Positions 19,068-26,805 of a DNA stretch of 64,000 nucleotides are shown in pieces. The translations under genes were made by a program, and so were the position numbers. The number at the start of each line of letters is the position of its first letter. Within the stretch, counting starts at the first letter, position 1. The stretch lies in assembly GCF_900172225.1 (NCBI RefSeq), contig NZ_FWFO01000001.1, positions 1,550,001-1,614,000 of the forward strand, read 5' to 3'. The notes under the pieces are model-generated. The model was not told the DNA's origin, made no database searches, and saw only the letters and a program-made list of their open reading frames with translations. The stretch is from Falsiruegeria litorea R37. GTDB lineage: Bacteria; Pseudomonadota; Alphaproteobacteria; Rhodobacterales; Rhodobacteraceae.

Positions 19068-20753
19068 ATGGCGAATATAATTTCTGTTGATAACCGTGTG
19101 TCGGTTCTGAAGGATGCTTGGTTCAATGGCTTTTTTGAGGCTGGGGAGCACTACAATTCATTCTCTGGCGTGAACGAGTTCTTTCTGGACAACTTTGCCA
19201 ACACCGTGCATCTGAACAGTCGCCCACAAGTTTGGGAGAACGGTGAGTGGATGTCGAAAGGGCATCTTTACAACGTTCTTTCAGACCCAAGCTATGGAGC
19301 CGACAATATGTCAGCTTCTGTGGATGCGGGCGTAATAGAATCGATCAGTTTCACGGTTAAAAAGGATGACTTCACGGCTTCGCTTGATGAAACCGAGGAT
19401 AAGGACCGCAGCGAAATCGCGTCGCACCGCTATGTGGAGGCGGGGCGGAAATATGCATACTCGTTTGATGTTGAAGTGGATTTCCCTGCAGGTGAAAGCA
19501 GCGATGCAGGGTGGTTGAATATTGTGCAGTTGAAGCAGCAAGACACTGCTGATGCTATTCCATTGCGCGTCGCGGTTTATGCTGATGGTGGTGGGAACTA
19601 CGTTCGGGTTATGGTGGACGATCAGCCGAAGGGCGCCGTGTTCCGGCTGACAGAAGGTGCAAGTTATAACGTTTCATTCGTTATCGAACAGCATCCCACG
19701 GATGCAACAAAGTCGACTTTCTATTTTAAGATGGTCAACAAGAATAAACATACTGATTTTGTTACATATAAAACGGATGCGAGTGATTCATCCAGTTTCG
19801 GGCAATATGCGAACGGAGAGGCGATTCCTGCCTACCTGCGATTGGGCGTTTATCGAGATGGCGTTGGCGTCGATCAAGAGGTGACGGCAACCTATAGTAA
19901 TATCGAGGTGCTGGCAGAGGCCGAGTCTGCGACTGTTGCAAATCGGGTCGACGGAACAAGCGGCAACGATGTTCTGAGCACTCGTATAGGGTTTCGCGAG
20001 GACGATCTGATCCTGGCGCAGGATGGCCACGACCTTGTAAAGGCTGGACACGGCGACGATTCCGTTCGCGGTGGGAATGGGAATGACACCCTCTATGGCG
20101 ACCAAGGTAACGACACGCTGTATGGCGAGGCTGGAAACGATGTCTTGGACGGGGCGACGGGTGATGATCACATGCTGGCGCATGCCGGAAATGACACGGT
20201 CTATGGCAGGGACGGCAATGATACCGTTGATGTGGGATCTGGTAATGACAAGGTGTGGTCCGGCTCTGGTGATGACTATCTGATCGGCGGCTCTGGAAAT
20301 GACTCTCTCACCGGGGATGCTGGCACCGATACGTTGAGTGGTGGTGTAGGGCAGGACACGTTGCGTGGAGGCACGGGGGATGACAGAATCCTTGGTGGCG
20401 AAGATGGGGATTTCATCTTTGGCGGTGACGGGAATGATCTGTTGCACGGTCAGGCGGGCAACGACACTCTGAGAGGCGAAGGTGGCGATGACACGATTGA
20501 AGGCAACGCCGGAGACGATCTGATGATCGGTGGGGCGGGTGCGGATACGTTTGTGTTCCGCGTTTATTCGGGCCATGACACCATCAGCGGCTTTGACGGG
20601 GACGATCAAATCTTACTCTACGCAGATCCCGGGCAGGTTACCTATTCGACCTCGGGTACACGAACCATTATCACAGTCGACGATGGCAGCACCTTAACGA
20701 TCAACAACAGCGATCCGCACTTTGATGCGATCGATGACATCACGTTCATGTAG
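19068..20753 (+). CDS. RTX protein with polysaccharide-lyase-like domain
   Basis: A 561-residue secreted-type protein. Residues about 20-285 are beta-rich, with KDRSEIASHRYVEAGRKYAY near 110-129 and DAGWLNIVQLKQ near 147. These resemble the jelly-roll polysaccharide lyases of the heparin-lyase-I type (Pfam Polysacc_lyase), which often contain a K-x-R-S-E-I element. From about residue 310 to 490 there are a dozen or more Asp-rich RTX nonapeptides (GGxGxDxLx type), ending with the usual GGAGADTFVF cap. RTX repeats bind calcium, and such proteins leave by type I secretion; no signal peptide is seen, which agrees. No secretion genes are nearby. The first half is AT-rich (20 of 60 GC at 19741-19800), unlike its neighbours, which suggests transfer. 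Confidence 0.85.
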   Translation: MANIISVDNRVSVLKDAWFNGFFEAGEHYNSFSGVNEFFLDNFANTVHLNSRPQVWENGEWMSKGHLYNVLSDPSYGADNMSASVDAGVIESISFTVKKDDFTASLDETEDKDRSEIASHRYVEAGRKYAYSFDVEVDFPAGESSDAGWLNIVQLKQQDTADAIPLRVAVYADGGGNYVRVMVDDQPKGAVFRLTEGASYNVSFVIEQHPTDATKSTFYFKMVNKNKHTDFVTYKTDASDSSSFGQYANGEAIPAYLRLGVYRDGVGVDQEVTATYSNIEVLAEAESATVANRVDGTSGNDVLSTRIGFREDDLILAQDGHDLVKAGHGDDSVRGGNGNDTLYGDQGNDTLYGEAGNDVLDGATGDDHMLAHAGNDTVYGRDGNDTVDVGSGNDKVWSGSGDDYLIGGSGNDSLTGDAGTDTLSGGVGQDTLRGGTGDDRILGGEDGDFIFGGDGNDLLHGQAGNDTLRGEGGDDTIEGNAGDDLMIGGAGADTFVFRVYSGHDTISGFDGDDQILLYADPGQVTYSTSGTRTIITVDDGSTLTINNSDPHFDAIDDITFM

Positions 20754-20817
20754 CCCCGTCTGCATCAGGACGCCATGTCGGCCGTTGGCAGATGTGTTGT
20801 TTTGTTCAAGGGTATCA

Positions 20818-20976
20818 ATGTCAAACGAAACCGATGCGCTTGTGAATGCAAGCGTGGCGGCTGTCGCAAAGGAGAGCGAGGCGGACGTCTTGCATCGCGC
20901 CAAGCTCCGTGTTTCTCACTTCCTAAACCGCCTGTGGCACGCCCGACACGCGCCGCCGATGTTGGCGACGGCCTGA
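20818..20976 (+). CDS. Possible 52-residue reading frame after the RTX gene
   Basis: An ATG at 20818 with AAGGG 7 bases upstream opens a frame reading MSNETDALVNASVAAVAKES and ending HARHAPPMLATA. It overlaps the 3' end of the cytochrome gene on the other strand by about 60 bases. The first 30 residues look like a plausible protein start and the end does not, so this may be the remnant of a gene cut by rearrangement or simply chance. Confidence 0.2.
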   Translation: MSNETDALVNASVAAVAKESEADVLHRAKLRVSHFLNRLWHARHAPPMLATA

Positions 20977-21365
20977 GCCAGGGTCGGGCGGTCCTGGATC
21001 GTGGGGGCGGCCTTGGCGGCGGCCTGTTCCAACTCTTGGGCGAGAGTGGTGAACTGGTCGAACTCGTCCCAGATGGTGGGCAGGGCCTCGGACTTGGGGT
21101 CGGTTTCGGGGGCTTTGAACAAGGTGGCGATCTCGGGCGTGCCCGCCTTGATGCGCTGAACGGCGGCTTGCGCGGCGTCAGCATCCATGGCCTTTTCCCC
21201 CTTGGCCATCGCGATCATGAGCTTGAGGTCATCGTCAAGACCCATCATGGAATGCATCCGCGCCTTGACCGCCTCGTTCTGGACGCCCTGGTGGGCGAGA
21301 GCGACCGTTGAAATCGAGAGAAGCACAGCTGTGAAAAAAGGGGCGTGAGAGCATTTTGCGTCCAT
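20916..21365 (-). CDS. Cytochrome c' / c556-type protein
   Basis: A periplasmic class II cytochrome c of 149 residues. The N-terminus (about residues 1-28) is a signal peptide ending near VALAHQG. The body is a four-helix bundle, and the single heme motif CRACH (C140, C143, H144) sits at the very C-terminus, as is usual for the c'/c556 family, followed by RRFRK. Members bind NO or act as electron carriers; the role here is unknown. The frame is open for 56 codons upstream of the chosen ATG at 21365, but that part overlaps a dispersed repeat and looks unlike protein. Confidence 0.88.
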   Translation of the reverse strand: MDAKCSHAPFFTAVLLSISTVALAHQGVQNEAVKARMHSMMGLDDDLKLMIAMAKGEKAMDADAAQAAVQRIKAGTPEIATLFKAPETDPKSEALPTIWDEFDQFTTLAQELEQAAAKAAPTIQDRPTLAQAVANIGGACRACHRRFRK

Positions 21366-21677
21366 CCGGTTCAGTTGTTGCGATCCTATCAAGCAGCGGT
21401 TGGCGTTTGACGGCATTTGCAGAGATCTTGACGGCACCGTGATGCGGCCGGACCCGTCAAGGCAGAGGGGCTCCCGCCCGTCGTCGATGTTTCTGGCGAA
21501 ACATTTCCTCCGGTTGGGCCGGGCACTGCGCAAAGCGCAGTGCCCGGCCCAAGGCCGCCAGCGGTGCTGACGCAGTCAGGATTGCGCGGGCGCGGGAGTG
21601 CCACCGGGCTGTGAAGGAAAATACCGGTGAGTTGGGTCAGAACGCCTTGGGTTCAACCCGTAACTCGAAAGCTACAG
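21366..21677. other. Intergenic region holding a palindromic repeat
   Basis: No gene is convincing in these 312 bases. They hold the upstream region of the cytochrome gene (21366 to about 21469), the repeat element described separately (21470-21598) and about 80 bases before the stop of the next minus-strand gene. Short frames here on either strand read through the palindrome and look like shadows. Confidence 0.6.
21470..21598. repeat. Palindromic dispersed element, short copy
   Basis: A 129-base element whose centre is a perfect 18-base inverted repeat (21514-21531 and 21535-21552, 3-base loop AAA; arm begins TTGGGCCGGG). Its outer arms match, in inverted orientation, the outer arms of the element at 31968-32173: one arm contains CTGACGCAGTCAGG and the other GGGCGGGAGC with a GACGACGG core. 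GCTCCCGC-like ends give terminal inverted repeats, as in MITE- or REP-like elements. Confidence 0.8.
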
Positions 21678-22430
21678 TCAGGTGCCGTTGGAGGGGGAGA
21701 CTGGAAGCGTTGTTTGCACAGGAACAAGGGGCGCTTCTTCGGGAGACAGTTGTGCGGCGGCGTCCAGAATGCCCTTGATCCCCAGAACGGTTTTGACTTC
21801 TGCGGATTCACCTGCGGCAAAGTCCTTGATTATCATCCACTGAATTTCACTCGGGTTGGCGCCGCCAACGGCTTTCTTGCCATAGCGGCAGGCGACGCGG
21901 ATTGTGCCCAGGCCATCGGTTGGGCGACCCGCGGCGGCGTTGGCCAAAATCAACGCATTAGTGAACACATCAACTGATTCAATGGCAAGTTTTGCCGTGG
22001 CTTGCAGATCGCCTTGCCAGTCGTTCTTACGAAATGTCTGATAGAGTTTGGCACCGTCCCCGACCAGCCACACAGCATCGACGCTGCGGCCGATGGGGTC
22101 TGGCAGGTTTGGTTTCAGGACAGTTTTCCAGACCGCCCGCAACAGCTGCGCCTCGTTGGATTTGGCGAAATTGGCCAGAGAGTCCACAAGCCGGGGCGTG
22201 TCGTGTCGGAACAGACCTTGCACGTCTCCGGGGCGCTCGGATGCGGTGACAAAGGCCGGCGTAAAGGCGCTGAGCGTGGGGATGGAGGGCGTTTGGGGGT
22301 CGAGGATGGCCAGACCGATCATCGGTTCCGATCCCTGTGGGGGCGTCACGGGTTCGGCCTTCAATGCGGCATCCAACCTGCGGCTGGGCGGTTTTGTGGA
22401 CTGAATAATCAAAACGAACTCCTTTAACAA
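21678..22430 (-). CDS. Unknown protein, 250 residues
   Basis: I do not recognise this protein. It has a Pro/Thr-rich N-terminal third (TPPQGSEP, TPSIPTLSAFTPAF), then a mixed helical middle (VDSLANFAKSNEAQLLRAVW, RSVDAVWLVGDGAKLYQTF) and a C-terminal part with IRVACRYGKKAVGGANPSEI. No signal peptide, membrane helix or known catalytic motif is visible. A tandem of small alpha/beta segments is possible. It lies alone, with a repeat element downstream and a 371-base empty stretch upstream. Confidence 0.65.
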   Translation of the reverse strand: MLKEFVLIIQSTKPPSRRLDAALKAEPVTPPQGSEPMIGLAILDPQTPSIPTLSAFTPAFVTASERPGDVQGLFRHDTPRLVDSLANFAKSNEAQLLRAVWKTVLKPNLPDPIGRSVDAVWLVGDGAKLYQTFRKNDWQGDLQATAKLAIESVDVFTNALILANAAAGRPTDGLGTIRVACRYGKKAVGGANPSEIQWMIIKDFAAGESAEVKTVLGIKGILDAAAQLSPEEAPLVPVQTTLPVSPSNGT

Positions 22431-22801
22431 ACAAGCGCGAGTATCGCGCGGACCGTGCTTTCAGGCAACGTTTGGGGCTGTCTGGAAAGAGGGTTTTGAA
22501 ATGGGTCCAGACCCCAAGATCGGCGCCAGATAGGTCTGCATTCGAAGGGTTGATACCTGCGAATACCTTAGTCGGTGTCTTGTGAAAGGTTTAGCTGACG
22601 GTTGTCGGGGAACACTCTGACTGAACCGTGAACAGCTCGATAAATTCGGGGCCTGAGAAGTCTGGAACAATCGGCTGCGTTCGCCGCTGCTTGTTCCGGC
22701 TTTTGACACCTTCGCGCAACCGTTCTACGTGCAGTGCGCCATCACCCGCAATGCATCTATTTGGTGTCACTCAAATGTAAGCTTTGCAGTATCACAAGCC
22801 C
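22431..22801. other. 371-base stretch with no supported gene
   Basis: I see no gene, tRNA, clear terminator or repeat here. One 82-codon frame on the minus strand (22461-22709) has a composition rich in Ser, Arg and Pro and no ribosome-binding site, so I do not call it. The stretch probably contains the promoter of the gene at 21678-22430 and the end of the Hint gene transcript. Confidence 0.5.
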
Positions 22802-23809
22802 TTAGTGCCGCGAGGCGCGTTTGAGCAATGCAATCGCGTCGGGGCGGTCCAGCAGGGCCTTGGCGACGTCCAAGCCGTGATCCCCTCCTGAACTGTGTTG
22901 GTCCAACAGGGGCGAGATGCGATCGATCAGCTCTTGTGGCAGCGCAGGTTTGGTGCGCGGATCCAGCAGCATCGACTCGGCCGCGATCCCTTCGGCGTAG
23001 ATGATGTGGTGATGGTCAAACAGCAGCTGGAAATAGTCGACAAAGCCACCATCCTGCACATATACCGTATCGCCATTCACAAGGTGGCGGGCTTTGACCA
23101 GCAGTTCAGGCTGACCCGCTCCGATCTGGTCGGAACGTTGATAGACAAAGAGCCGGTGGTCGGGGCTGACCAACAGGTCGTTCTCGTTGTTCAGCGCACC
23201 TGCCTTGATCATGATTGGGGCAAGTTCTCCCACAGCGCGCACGGTGGATTGCCCGATCCAGCGCACCTGTTGCACGCCATCGTCGCGGGTCAGGATGCGG
23301 TCACCGATCTTCAGATCCTCGATCCTCACCTGTGCGCCTGAGGCGAGCGTGATATGGGTGCCGCGGGTGAACGAGACGCAGGCGACCTGGGCGAACTTTT
23401 GCCGCGCGCTGTCGCGGTCCATGCCCACAAGCGAATATTCCACCTTGGGCTCCAGCGGGGACAGCGGGAGCAGGTAAAGCTCGGCGATGTGTCCGGTGTC
23501 GTCGACCTCGACCAGGACCAGCGCGTCGGTGGTCTGGCCATCGGGCGACATCAGGTTGAGCGCGCAATCGAGGTGGATCAGCGCGCCGGGAGTGCCGCAG
23601 TCGGTGTCGGAGGCGACCTGAAAATGCCCTTCGGCGTCGGTTTGCAGCGCAAGCCGTTCCAGCGTGGCGCCATGGCCAAGCGCATAAATGTCATCAAGCA
23701 TCAACTCGTCCATATACGAGATCTCGTCCCCCATGTTGGCGCCATTGATCACGGTGAAGTGCTGCGCGCGGAAGACGGGGATGGATTGCACGGGGCTGGT
23801 GGCGGTCAC
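22802..23809 (-). CDS. Hint-domain protein, roseobacter type
   Basis: A 335-residue protein with a Hedgehog/intein (Hint) domain at about residues 138-290. The block begins CVSFTRGTHITLASG and continues with IEDLKIGDRILTRDDG, QQVRWIG, ENDLLVSPDHRLFV and YFQLLFDHHHIIYAEG. Hint domains can self-cleave; in roseobacters such stand-alone proteins are common and often begin with the VFRAQHFTVINGANMGDE-like segment seen here at residues 12-29. The start is a GTG at 23809 without a clear ribosome-binding site; an internal ATG is possible, but the conserved N-terminal segment favours the GTG. It is divergent from the SDR gene. Confidence 0.85.
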   Translation of the reverse strand: MTATSPVQSIPVFRAQHFTVINGANMGDEISYMDELMLDDIYALGHGATLERLALQTDAEGHFQVASDTDCGTPGALIHLDCALNLMSPDGQTTDALVLVEVDDTGHIAELYLLPLSPLEPKVEYSLVGMDRDSARQKFAQVACVSFTRGTHITLASGAQVRIEDLKIGDRILTRDDGVQQVRWIGQSTVRAVGELAPIMIKAGALNNENDLLVSPDHRLFVYQRSDQIGAGQPELLVKARHLVNGDTVYVQDGGFVDYFQLLFDHHHIIYAEGIAAESMLLDPRTKPALPQELIDRISPLLDQHSSGGDHGLDVAKALLDRPDAIALLKRASRH

Positions 23810-23995
23810 GGGGTGTTGGCTCTTTGTTGCTCGGCTCTACAGTGTGGTTGGTCACGCGGTGTGTGACAAGTCACGATAGCGCCAGAATGTGGCGGATATC
23901 GGTCAGAGCTTTGGTGAATGGCTGGCAATTGTCGGCAAGCTGGTGCTTACTCGGGCGCAAAGACGCCCCCAGGGGCGAAAATCGGGAGATGAAAG

Positions 23996-24775
23996 ATGGA
24001 TCTGGGAATAGCAGGAAAACGCGCATTGGTGTCGGCCAGCAGCAAGGGGTTGGGCCTGGGCTGTGCCGAGGCGCTGGCAGAGGCGGGTGTTGACCTGATC
24101 ATGACCGCGCGCGGGGCCGAGGCGCTGGAGGCCTCGGCGGAGGCGATTCGCGCCGCCCACGGCGTGAACGTGCAGACCGTGGCAGCGGATGTCACGACCG
24201 AAGAGGGCCAGACGCAGGTGATTGAAGCGGCGCAGGGTGTGGACATCCTGGTGACCAACGCGGGCGGCCCGCCCCCCGGAATGTGGTCGGATTGGGAACG
24301 TGACGATTTCATCAAGGCGTTGGATGCCAACATGCTGACGCCGATTGCTTTCATGAAGGCGCTGTTGCCAGGGATGATGGACAAGGGTTGGGGCCGGGTG
24401 GTCAATATCACCTCGCAGTCCGTGCGAGCGCCTATCGCCGTTTTGGGGTTGTCGAATGCAGCGCGTACAGGGTTGACGGGCTATGTCGCGGGTACCTCGC
24501 GGCAGGTGGCGCCGCATGGGGTGACGATCAACAACCTGTTGCCGGGCATTCACGCCACCGACCGGGCCGTATCACTGGACACCGGGGTGGCAGGTCAGGA
24601 GGGGATTTCGCTGGACGAGGCCAAGGCCGCGCGCGAGGCGACGATCCCGGCCCGCCGCTATGGCACACGTCAGGAATTTGGCGCGGCCTGTGCATTCCTG
24701 TGCTCGCAGCATGCGGGATTCATCGTGGGGCAGAACATTTTGCTGGATGGCGGTGCCACCAATATGACGATGTGA
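23996..24775 (+). CDS. SDR-fold oxidoreductase without the YxxxK motif
   Basis: A 259-residue short-chain dehydrogenase/reductase. The cofactor-binding Gly motif SSKGLGLG (15-22) and NAGGPPPG (88-95) are present, as is the serine in NITSQS (S140). Where the catalytic Tyr-x-x-x-Lys is expected (about 153-157) the sequence reads LSNAAR, so both residues are missing. From recall, a FabG-like SDR subgroup has this same pattern (GGPPPG with LSNxxR), so this is a subgroup trait rather than damage. A typical dehydrogenase role is uncertain. A good GGGAG ribosome-binding site lies before the ATG. The next gene starts 3 bases after its end. Confidence 0.9.
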   Translation: MDLGIAGKRALVSASSKGLGLGCAEALAEAGVDLIMTARGAEALEASAEAIRAAHGVNVQTVAADVTTEEGQTQVIEAAQGVDILVTNAGGPPPGMWSDWERDDFIKALDANMLTPIAFMKALLPGMMDKGWGRVVNITSQSVRAPIAVLGLSNAARTGLTGYVAGTSRQVAPHGVTINNLLPGIHATDRAVSLDTGVAGQEGISLDEAKAAREATIPARRYGTRQEFGAACAFLCSQHAGFIVGQNILLDGGATNMTM

Positions 24776-24778
24776 TCC

Positions 24779-25885
24779 ATGACGTCAGGCTTTTCCATGA
24801 AGGATCAGCTGTTTAACGACGAAAAGGTCCGCTACCTGGCGGGCCTTTTCGCCGGTGACGGTTTTGATGCGGATAGGTTTCACGCTCGGGTCATGTCGCG
24901 GCTTCTGGAGCTGGAGTTGAAAGAGCGGATGGCTTGGATCGCGGCCTGTCTTGGTGAAGCGGTTCCAGGTGAGCTGCCCGAGGTTGCACCGGTGATCCTG
25001 GCGGCCCTGCCGCCCCCTCTGGACCCGAGCTTGGGCGACGATGACTTTGGCGATTTCATCTTTGCGCCTTTGGGAGAGTGGGTGGCCGAGATAGGCATCG
25101 GGCATCCTGATGTGGCTTTGGATGTGCTGGAAGAACTGACGCAGCGGTTTTCCATGGAATGGGCGATCCGGCCCTTTTTGAACCGTTGGCCAGAGGACGT
25201 TCTGGCCCGGATGGAGCTCTGGGCTGCGCACGACAGCTATCACGTGCGGCGTCTGGTCAGCGAGGGGACGCGGCCGCGATTGCCTTGGGGGATGGCTGTG
25301 GGTTTGGCGCTGGATGATCCCTTGCCGCTGTTGGATCGGTTGCACGGGGATCGGACCCGCTATGTCACGCGGTCGGTTGCCAATCATCTGAACGACATTG
25401 CCAAGAAAGATCCGGATTTGGTGCTGCGGCGAATGGCAGATTGGCGCGCGCTGGGCGTACAGGACGCCGACGAACTGCGCTGGATGACAACCCATGCGCT
25501 GCGTGGACTGGTGAAGGCCGGGCACCCGGGCGCGATGAAGATGTTGGGCTATGACCCGGATGCGGACATCCTGGTGCATGTCGACATTGAGGGTGAGGCG
25601 CGGATCGGCGGCGCGCTGGAGTTCGATGTCGAGGTCTCGGCGGCCGGTGACGTGCCGGTCTTGGTCGATTACATCATTCATTTTCAAAGGCCTGGCGGAA
25701 AGATCTCGGCCAAGGTGCACAAATTGAAGCAGGCGGTGGTGCGCGGCGGCGCCCTGAAGATGCGCAAACGGCACAAGCTGAAAGGGGATGCCACCACATT
25801 CAAGCTGGTGCCCGGAGCTCATCGGTTGCAAATTCAGGTGAATGGCGTTGTGCGCGTGGACCAGGGTTTCGAGTTGCTGCCGTAA
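24779..25885 (+). CDS. AlkD/AlkC-like HEAT-repeat DNA alkylation repair protein
   Basis: A 368-residue protein. Residues about 150-270 contain the AlkD-like HEAT repeats, with YHVRRLVSEGTRPRLPW, TRYVTRSVANHLNDIAKKDP and HALRGLVKAGHPGAMKMLGY, as in bacterial DNA alkylation repair (AlkC/AlkD) glycosylases that remove N-alkyl purines. The last 100 residues look like an added beta-rich domain (IEGEARIGGALEFDVEVSA, then VDYIIHFQRPGGK). The start could be 24779 or the ATG at 24797; the first is 3 bases after the SDR stop, which suggests coupling. Substrate specificity cannot be read from the sequence. Confidence 0.82.
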   Translation: MTSGFSMKDQLFNDEKVRYLAGLFAGDGFDADRFHARVMSRLLELELKERMAWIAACLGEAVPGELPEVAPVILAALPPPLDPSLGDDDFGDFIFAPLGEWVAEIGIGHPDVALDVLEELTQRFSMEWAIRPFLNRWPEDVLARMELWAAHDSYHVRRLVSEGTRPRLPWGMAVGLALDDPLPLLDRLHGDRTRYVTRSVANHLNDIAKKDPDLVLRRMADWRALGVQDADELRWMTTHALRGLVKAGHPGAMKMLGYDPDADILVHVDIEGEARIGGALEFDVEVSAAGDVPVLVDYIIHFQRPGGKISAKVHKLKQAVVRGGALKMRKRHKLKGDATTFKLVPGAHRLQIQVNGVVRVDQGFELLP

Positions 25886-25907
25886 CCAAAGCAAAGAGGG
25901 AGGGCGT

Positions 25908-26702
25908 ATGAGTGTTGTTATCAAACCGCTGCGGGTCACCAACGAGAGCCGCATGGCGGAGGTGTTTGAGCGATACTCGGACGAGCAGGATCGGTTCGAT
26001 ACTGAAAATGTAGCCATTTTCGAAAAGATCGAAACGGCAGTCTATCGGACGATGAATAAGGGAAAACTGCCGCTTTGGTCTGCCTACAAGCGGGTGCGCA
26101 ACTATGGCGTTCGGATCGGTGATGACCCCAAAAGGAATGTCGAAGAGGTGCGCACTCAGCCCGATTATTGTCGGTTCTATTCATGGCTGGCAGCCCAGCT
26201 TGAACCGCAGGCCGTGTTGGAGTTCGGATCGGGTTTTGGCGTGAGCGGCATGTATTGGCTGGCGGGCATGAAAGATGCGGGCGGCACATTGTTCAGTTTT
26301 GAGCCGAACCGCCTGTGGACCCCGATTGTGCGCGACAACTTTGCAGTGGTTGGCGGCAGCTATGACCTGACCGAAGGGACATTCGAAGGCAGTGTCGACC
26401 GGGTCACGGAACCCGTGAACATCGCTTTGATCGATGGGATTCACACGCGGTATTTTGTCAGGCAACAACTGACTTTGGTCGAAGGGATTGCGGCCAAGGG
26501 GGCAATTGTTCTGATCGATGGCATCAATTTCTCAAAAAGCATGGAGAAGTGTTGGAGCGAGATCCAGGCGCGCGAAGATTTTGTGGGCGTGTGGGAGATT
26601 GGAGCTCGGGTTGGGGTAGTCGAGCTGCCCTCGACAGAAGCGGCGACAGGTTCGGCCGTGTCACGGTTTTTCGCAAAGGTTTTTGGGCAAAAGAGAACCT
26701 AA
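25908..26702 (+). CDS. SAM-dependent methyltransferase, class I
   Basis: A 264-residue protein with a Rossmann-type SAM motif VLEFGSGFGVSG at residues 103-114, an acidic loop after strand 2 (LFSFEPNRLW) and NIALIDGIHT as the strand 4 region. This resembles the Methyltransf_24 group, which includes O-methyltransferases, but the substrate is unknown. The ATG at 25908 follows an AGGGAGGG ribosome-binding site; the frame is open further upstream but only inside the preceding gene. It lies 22 bases after the AlkD-like gene. Confidence 0.82.
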   Translation: MSVVIKPLRVTNESRMAEVFERYSDEQDRFDTENVAIFEKIETAVYRTMNKGKLPLWSAYKRVRNYGVRIGDDPKRNVEEVRTQPDYCRFYSWLAAQLEPQAVLEFGSGFGVSGMYWLAGMKDAGGTLFSFEPNRLWTPIVRDNFAVVGGSYDLTEGTFEGSVDRVTEPVNIALIDGIHTRYFVRQQLTLVEGIAAKGAIVLIDGINFSKSMEKCWSEIQAREDFVGVWEIGARVGVVELPSTEAATGSAVSRFFAKVFGQKRT

Positions 26703-26723
26703 CCCACACGATCCTTCACGGTT

Positions 26724-26737
26724 GCGTCATATGACGC
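26724..26737. promoter_or_regulatory. 14-base perfect palindrome upstream of arsM
   Basis: The bases GCGTCATATGACGC form a perfect palindrome 69 bases before the arsM start, in a 103-base gap. It could be an operator for a repressor of the methyltransferase gene. No regulator gene lies beside it. Confidence 0.45.
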
Positions 26738-26805
26738 TCGGGTTGATTGCGGGGCCACACTGGGGGCGATAGCTGCATCGGAACGATCAAGGAAAGGGCG
26801 GTCCG

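Noticed and set aside
20010-20560. Tandem DNA repeats that could look like a CRISPR array
   Set aside because: They are in-frame 27-base RTX units inside a gene, vary in sequence and have no spacers.
19788-20609. 273-codon minus-strand frame opposite the RTX gene
   Set aside because: Mirror of the repeated RTX codons; repeats make a long antisense frame by chance.
21389-21604. Plus- and minus-strand frames within the repeat, sharing PRP.PDCVS text with a frame at 31953-32159
   Set aside because: The shared text comes from the repeated palindromic DNA, not from a shared protein.
22461-22709. 82-codon frame between two minus-strand genes
   Set aside because: No ribosome-binding site and Ser/Arg/Pro-rich text; not supported.
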